The notes under the pieces: model-generated
The model's input: the letters and a program-made list of their open reading frames with translations, nothing else
What the model was told of the DNA's origin: nothing
Database searches by the model: none
Part shown: positions 56,901-64,000 of the stretch, piece by piece
Layout of the letters: each line of letters opens with the position of its first letter
How positions within the stretch are numbered: position 1 is the first letter of the stretch
DNA from: Halichondria panicea
Lineage: Eukaryota > Porifera > Demospongiae > Suberitida > Halichondriidae
Direction: 5' to 3'
DNA length: 64,000 nt
Assembly (NCBI RefSeq): GCF_963675165.1
Contig: NC_087380.1
Span: 2,843,803-2,907,802, forward strand
Made by a program: the position numbers and the translations under genes

Positions 56901-57900
56901 ACAACGCTGACCTTTAGAACCTTTGTTCAATAGTACCGATCTGGAATCATGCTAACTCGACAATTTCACAATACTAGGATACTCCGGGTGAAATGACCTT
57001 CTAGAAAGTAGAGCAAGATATTTTGCATACACACAACTAACACTACAAAGAAGAGAATCCATTATAAATAATAACCACTCACTGTGCGACTTCGCCACAA
57101 TACTAAGATGAACAACCAGAGCTTGCTTGTATGTTACGCTTTCTCAAGGAGAAGAGAACACCATTTGTTGGACGTACATCCTAGCTAATTGAATTGAAAA
57201 CCTAGGTAAACTGAAAATCTGACCTCACAAGCTCAATCAACGATGAGAATCGGTTGGAATCACGCTCAGCTCGACCAACTTGTTAAGAGAATCTTGGAAA
57301 GGAAGGATTTATGGCATACACATACTTATCTAAGTACATTAAATAACAGTGGGCATACTTGTGTACTGACCAGTGACTTGCCCACTTGGGGAATTTTACA
57401 TGAAGCTTTGTTTACCACGGCACCAATCAAAATCAGCTGAACTCAGTTGTATCGCTACCGGTACTTGGGTGCTTTAAAGGATCTCAAACAACCTTCTTAA
57501 ACAAAAGAAACACCATTTGTAGAACATATATATCTATTTTGGAACAATAACAAACAGGCTGGTACTGGGACATAAATTAATACTGAACCTTTGTTCGCTG
57601 TTAACTGGAACCAATTGAACCGTTGGTTGAACTCTAATGACATTTGACAGGGGAGCAAGATTGTGGCATAGAAAGTGCTAGAATTAAAGAGGCTCCATCA
57701 CATTTACCATTCACTCATAATTATACTCGAAAACTAGAACTTTTGCAAACGAATGCTTTCTACGCAAAAGAAACAGTATTTGTAGATCATAAACAATGTA
57801 CTTATAAGATGCTGAAGGGGGGGGGGGTAGAATACTGGAACACTACAACGCTGACCTTACAGAAGATTTGTTGAATCATGCTGAACTCGACAATTTCACA
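47990..57900. repeat. Tandem array of a ~1.45-kb unit, decayed at both edges
   Basis: The marker ttaccagaatcaatcc or a close variant recurs at about 48081, 49404, 50978, 52477, 53925 and 55148, i.e. spacings of 1.2-1.6 kb. Gtgatttattggcaggct recurs at about 47990, 50889, 52389 and 53838. Gaacaaaagaaacaccattt recurs at about 50498, 51964, 53420, 54964 and 57498. The units 50889-52389 and 52389-53838 and the start of the next are nearly identical. Those to either side are progressively more diverged and carry indels. Each unit itself contains related halves: the ctggactgtttgcttta and gctaagacaatacgcttcat words occur twice per unit. No long open frame is conserved between units. Several gt donor-like sites are conserved on the minus strand. 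Confidence 0.85.
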
Positions 57901-59800
57901 CTACTAGAGTACTCTGGGGGCAAATCTCACTTCTATAAAAGTAGAACAGCATACACTACTACACTACACCGTATTGTACAGGTAAGAGAATCCATCACAT
58001 TTACCACTCGTCGCACTACCAACTAGAGCTTGCTTGATGCTACGCTTTGAAAAGAACACCATTTTGTTGGATGTACATCTTATATAGCTAATTGAATGAA
58101 AAACCTAGCTAAACTGAACATCTGACCTGTACACTGCTCAATAGAGAATTAGTTGTAATCACGCTCAGCTTCCCCAACTTGTTTTCCTACTTTGGTAAGA
58201 CTTGAGATAATCTTGGAATGAAAAGCAAAAACAAGATTTGTGGCATACACATAATATTATTATGTATTGCACAGTGACTTGCAAATAAAAGTTTGAAGGA
58301 ATGCTTTTTCGAAAAATGCGCGAGTAGATAACTTGAGGGGGGAGGAAAAAATGGTAACATGGCGAATTTAACAGACTTTTAGATATGGTGAAATCAGGAG
58401 AAAAAATGTTCGGAACTCTAGTAGAGGTAATTGGATCTTGAATGATAAAGAACAGGATTTGTGGAATACATACAAAAACAATATGATTATTGCATGTTAT
58501 GCTTTCTCAAGGAGACCGTTATTTAGTTGGATATACATTCTAACTACTTGAATCGAAAAACCATTGCTTACTATACACTTGAGAATCGAGTGGAATCACT
58601 TGGACAACATGTTTCCCTACTGCGGTAAGTATAACTTGGGAGAATCTTGGAATTGAAAAGCAAAACAGGATTTGTGGCATACATTATACATCTAAGTATA
58701 TTGATGAACATACGTACTACTGCACAGTGACTTGTGAAAAAATGATTTTCTTGCATAAACTTATCGAGAAACATGAACTTGCGGAACGAAACAACTGAAA
58801 CACAGCAAAACTAACTGATGGAAACCAGGAGAAGGTACTTAATTGAACACATTTGTGGTATACATACGAGAATCCAATGACATTTACCACTCACTCATAC
58901 ACGTACTGTGAAGCGACTTGTTAAAAGATAACCAGAACTTGTTTACAAGCGAACGTTTCCTTGAGCATAAAAAAAACTATATGTAGAACATACATCCTAG
59001 CTAACCTCGGTACAATACATACTTGAAATGCTGGGGGGATAGAAATACTGGAACCTTTGTTTGTTGATGAATGGGGAGCACACAGGAGATACTAGCAACT
59101 CTGATTTTCTGAAACTTTGTTCACAGTAGATAGGAATCAATCAGGAGCATTCGTATTGAACTATGGTTGATTTGACAATGATCTCTGATTATGGGAACTT
59201 TGATAAAAGCAGACCTTTTCGAGTAACAAGATTTTGGCTTACAAACATCATGATAAAGTACGCACAGCAGAAAATTGGACAGTAACAATATTGGATTTTG
59301 CGGTAGAGGTATACATAATATTATATTCAATACTTAGTAGCGAAATAAACGTAGCAGTATTGAAACTCACAACGGTATAGGCGATTTGCAATGGGATACG
59401 GCTTTGTTATGGATCTGGATACTTTGCTTGGTATAGGAAAAGGGAGTAAGGTTGCAAATGACATCCCAAGTGCTGCTCAGGACCCAGGGTTTGTTAGGTA
59501 TAATATTTAGCCAATAGCGAATGACCTAAATTGAAAATGCATAACAATACACAATTCTTTTAACATTACCAAACTGTGAGTCGTTGTTTTATGGCCGTAT
59601 CGAATCACACACTGAGGGAAAAGCTTACGATCGTGGATCTCAGGTTACTATTGCATTAGGCGAATCTTGTAATGACCAGGCACACCATATATTTTACTGT
59701 TCACAGAATACTGCATGCTGACTTGCCAAACCAGAAGTTGCTTGTAAATGTACTTATTTCGAGCAAAAGAAACAATTGTGGACCATAAGGAGCAACAATA
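57900..59800. repeat. Strongly degenerate remnants of the array unit
   Basis: Short words of the unit recur in decayed form, such as aggatttgtggcatacat (58671 region), aaggagaccgttatttagttgg and gagcaaaagaaacaattgtg (59761 region). Order and spacing are largely lost. No gene is seen. Confidence 0.5.
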
Positions 59801-61751
59801 CTTAAGACTTACTAATACTGATTTGTTTTTCAGGTGGAATTACGCGGCACTCTGCTTGCAAGTCCTTGTGTTCTTGGAATGAAATCTTGTTAGGGGTTAA
59901 TAAATGGTTTGGCACATACCATAGCTAGGGTGTTGAATGGGTTGGGTAGAGTGTGAAAATTTGTGACATTGTAGTATCAGGTAAGGACTTTAAAAATGCA
60001 CGGAACAGGAAATCTCGATTGATGGGTCTTGTACAGGGATTTATACATTACAATTTATGGTGAGAATACCTTACGAAATAGACTCCGGTATTACTTGAGG
60101 ACAGGATGCGTTTTTTGCTTGTTACTGTCTAAAAAAAGAATACCAAATGTTTTTGTTTGTACAGAAATAGATGTACCCTATAATTATACTTGTACATGAC
60201 TCTTGGCCAATTTTTTCTTATCCTCCCAGCAAAACAGGCAACTCATTTGCACACAGACCTTCTATTGAGCAACACCTTTTCCATCAATTCCTGACAATGA
60301 ATCATGAACTAAAAGAAACAATTATAGTTTTCTAACAAGGGCTGGTTTATTTATTGGATATTACAAATGCATACACAATGAAGAAGAAACATAAGCATGG
60401 CTTCTAGTAGCAAGGGCAGGTGAAGATTCAATTTCTATATTCTTGAATAAATATACTGAACTCACAACTAATTATCGGAATGGTTGCCTGGATACTCCAT
60501 GGAAACACTTTGATTGATCCACAAGACAAGTAGCATCAAGTCGGGTCACATAATTAAACTATGGTACACAGTTGATTTCCCAATGGTGAATTCGATCGCA
60601 ACAACTATTTTTGATGGGTGGCTTGTAATCGTATTTCCTTCGAATACAATATACGTTAGGTAGATAAGCACAAACTATCGACTTACAGAGCGTAGAATAT
60701 CAGCTATCGAGCAACCTTCTCATAGACATATTGACCTTGTATGTACTGTGGGTAAACTATTTAAGAAGCACACATGCACAAGGAAATGATCCAATACAAA
60801 TACCTACTTGATACTAAGAGTGAAACAAATAGTTATACCATTGAACAAGTCCCTTGGACAGATTGACAGCCACTTCTCTGCTATGTGGAAGGGAAAACAT
60901 TCGAATTGGAACTAGCTATCAGCTATAATTATTAGCGACACAATGAACAACCTTATGTTGACACATCAAGATACACCAATGACAAAGACAAAGCGAAATG
61001 CAGGCACGCAGAAAACACAATGAACCCATTATCAGAATGTCCAGACAGCTGTTTGTACTATGTTCTTATCATGTGGTTACATTGTTTAGAATGATGCCTA
61101 TGTTAGGAAGTTATACTTGGCAGACAAACAGGTTTTACCAGGAAGCCGCATTCTTCTGATGTCTGACCTGCCAGGAAGGCTGTGGCTACCAGGTTACAAA
61201 TTTACGCTTCTTGGTACCAGGTACAACAGGATAGGGTTCTTCCTCCTTAGATACCACAATACACTACGGGTTGGGTTACCTACACAAAGAAAGTTGGCAA
61301 AACACCATACAACCACCTCTTAGGTTTCAATTCCGCAAATATTTCAACATTAGCATCATTAGCGCATATTAACACTGTTACATTGAACTATTATTTTATT
61401 GAGTAGCAAGTCTATGGTTTTTTTGACCGCTTGAATCACAGATTATTTACCTTTTTTTACTTTGTGTGTTTAAGCCTCTTTTGTCTAATTTGACATTACA
61501 TTGAGACTAGGCTATCAATGACCCATCACACGACTGGAATGGTGAACTGGAAAACATGCCGCACCAAAGGGAGTAGTACACTGAAATCACTGTGCCCTAG
61601 TACCAGAAGACCCTGCAATAAATCATTGAGCTACCATCACCATGGACCACATAGCTACTGGAAACCAGACTGTACTGGCCCATAATAATTATATCTATTA
61701 GCCCAATAGTATTAACAGTGTAAGAAACCAGTAACTTAATGAGAAACTTAC
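59801..61751. other. A+T-rich region without recognisable gene
   Basis: No protein family, RNA gene or tandem repeat is evident on either strand. Near 61131-61231 the word accagg recurs four times (ttaccagg, gccagg, taccagg, taccagg), without clear meaning. Confidence 0.35.
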
Positions 61752-61880
61752 CTTGAATATAAGCTATCTTAGCTCAGCGCTCCATGATCCTTTTCTTGAG
61801 CGCCACGGTAGTCGAATCTGCCGCTAAGCATGCGCCTAGCCGCCTGGCGATTTACTCTTCGTGTCCAGAGTGGTCCTTAG
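61752..61880 (-). ncRNA. Candidate first exon of a minus-strand transcript
   Basis: On the minus strand a TATATAAAT box (61905-61913) is followed about 150 bp later by a consensus donor, CAAG|GTAAG, after 61752. The stretch between contains only a 20-codon frame (ATG CTT ... TAA). It could be an untranslated or non-coding first exon whose transcript runs into the repeat array. No downstream coding exon was recognised. Confidence 0.25.
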
Positions 61881-61904
61881 TTGTACTTCAAGACAGTGCT
61901 TGGC

Positions 61905-61913
61905 ATTTATATA
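61905..61913 (-). promoter_or_regulatory. TATA-like box, minus strand
   Basis: Reads TATATAAAT on the minus strand, positioned for a start site near 61880, followed by the donor at 61751. Confidence 0.35.
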
Positions 61914-62299
61914 CTAACCGTGACGTGAAAACAACGTCTGGTTCCAACTTGTTTGTTCTGGACTGAACTGGTCGTAACCGCAACGTTGTTTTGTGGTCAA
62001 CGTTGCTATGCGTATATTGCGAAATATGCACCCTGATTGGTCAGATTCTGCCTATTGCGCATGCCCAGAAACATAACATTTTGACATCATCCAAAACATC
62101 TATTTTTAGCAATAAATGCCTCCCTGGTAGAAACCCACATCCTGAATTTCTGATTGCCTCATTGTGTATGTTTTATGTTCTCATTTATAACTATCATAAC
62201 TACCTTTGCTTCCATGTATGGTTACTACATTTTCTTTACGACACCCCTATTAGGTTTCACCACTGTAGTAGCTAACGAGGGTCTAAAGTAAGCTTCAAG

Positions 62300-62500
62300 C
62301 TTGTCGAGTCAAATCTCTGGGCGTCCGGCTTTACATCCAGACAGTAGTGGACACCTACTCATTTTTCAGGGCAAACCAATAAGTGAACTCCTTGCAAAAT
62401 ATTTTTCTGCTACTGATGGGGCTCGAACTCTCAACCTTGTGATCTTGAGTCGAGTGCTTTACCCACTGGCCACCAACAAACCCACAAATAATAGTACATG
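62300..62500 (-). mobile_element. tRNA-derived SINE
   Basis: On the minus strand, tggccagtgggtaaagcact (about 62453-62472) is an A-box-like segment and ggttgagagttcgagcccc (62418-62436) is a B box of tRNA type, about 20 bp apart, as in a tRNA gene. Arm pairing is poor and unrelated sequence follows down to about 62300, so this is a SINE head rather than a functional tRNA. Confidence 0.55.
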
Positions 62501-62723
62501 CACATTTGTTGCCTTTTGACCTCGCAAATGCAGTAACTTATGGCATTGCACTCATTGCCATGTAGGTATATAAGCTACAATGTCAAAACCAAATAGAAAT
62601 TTAGTTGGTCAAATTAGTTGTGGTCACCATGATGTGCATCTACACTCATGTACAGCTAGACATAAATATTTTTAACGACACGTATTAGAAACGTCAGTCA
62701 CACTAAACAAACACAATATGTGC

Positions 62724-63952
<1,229 letters not shown>

Positions 63953-64000
63953 CTGTAAAAAATTAGTTTTCCATTCAGAGGTCCATTAGCTAAGTCCTGC

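Noticed and set aside
62405-62485. Functional tRNA gene
   Set aside because: Box motifs are present but the acceptor and D arms do not pair well; a SINE head is more likely.

Overview
The window is animal nuclear DNA: intron-rich genes with GT-AG splice sites, long (CA)n tracts, many small inverted-repeat elements, and metazoan multidomain proteins (Ig, fibronectin III, IgGFc-binding). The A+T-rich intergenic DNA with frequent TAATTATA-type words, the compact introns and the joining of IgGFc-binding and Ig domains suggest a demosponge. That assignment is inference; no ribosomal or mitochondrial marker is present.

Layout: (1) 332-10662, plus strand: complete 18-exon N4BP2 orthologue (CUE, P-loop kinase, DUF1771, Smr; 1589 aa), with a 1.19-kb hAT-like non-autonomous element in its last intron. 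(2) 11573-31849, plus: complete 28-exon single-pass receptor (3547 aa) with about 18 Ig domains, 14 FN3 domains, one membrane segment and a tyrosine-rich tail. One of its introns holds a small single-exon gene (21494-21847, GIY-YIG-like) with a TATA-like box and a large hairpin just upstream. (3) 32140-36971, minus: 9-exon amino-acid transporter of the AAAP/SLC38 type (554 aa), 3' end facing that of the receptor. (4) 37185-44064, minus: secreted 1778-aa protein with an IgGFc-binding domain, five Ig-like domains and a C-terminal module of about 750 aa that I do not recognise. (5) 44344-46998, plus: a divergently transcribed secreted paralogue made of that same module alone, with the two module introns at matching places and a reading-frame break at an AAA-TGA site. 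(6) About 47990-59800: no recognisable gene, but an array of a repeat unit of about 1.45 kb, nearly uniform in the centre and decayed at both edges. (7) About 59800-62723: a minus-strand TATA-like box with a splice donor, and a tRNA-derived SINE. (8) 62724-63952, minus: 3' seven exons of a prostaglandin reductase/MDR enzyme, cut by the window end.

The best candidate for something undescribed is the divergent pair in (4)-(5). A module of unknown function occurs once as a small secreted protein and once fused behind IgGFc-binding and Ig recognition domains, with only 279 bp between the two start codons. The secreted IgGFc/Ig protein and the Ig/FN3 receptor could both belong to cell-surface recognition in an early-branching animal, but nothing in the sequence shows that they interact. 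Other unusual signals are CA tracts that run directly into 3' splice sites, the nested intronic gene, and the receptor tail with repeated paired-tyrosine motifs.
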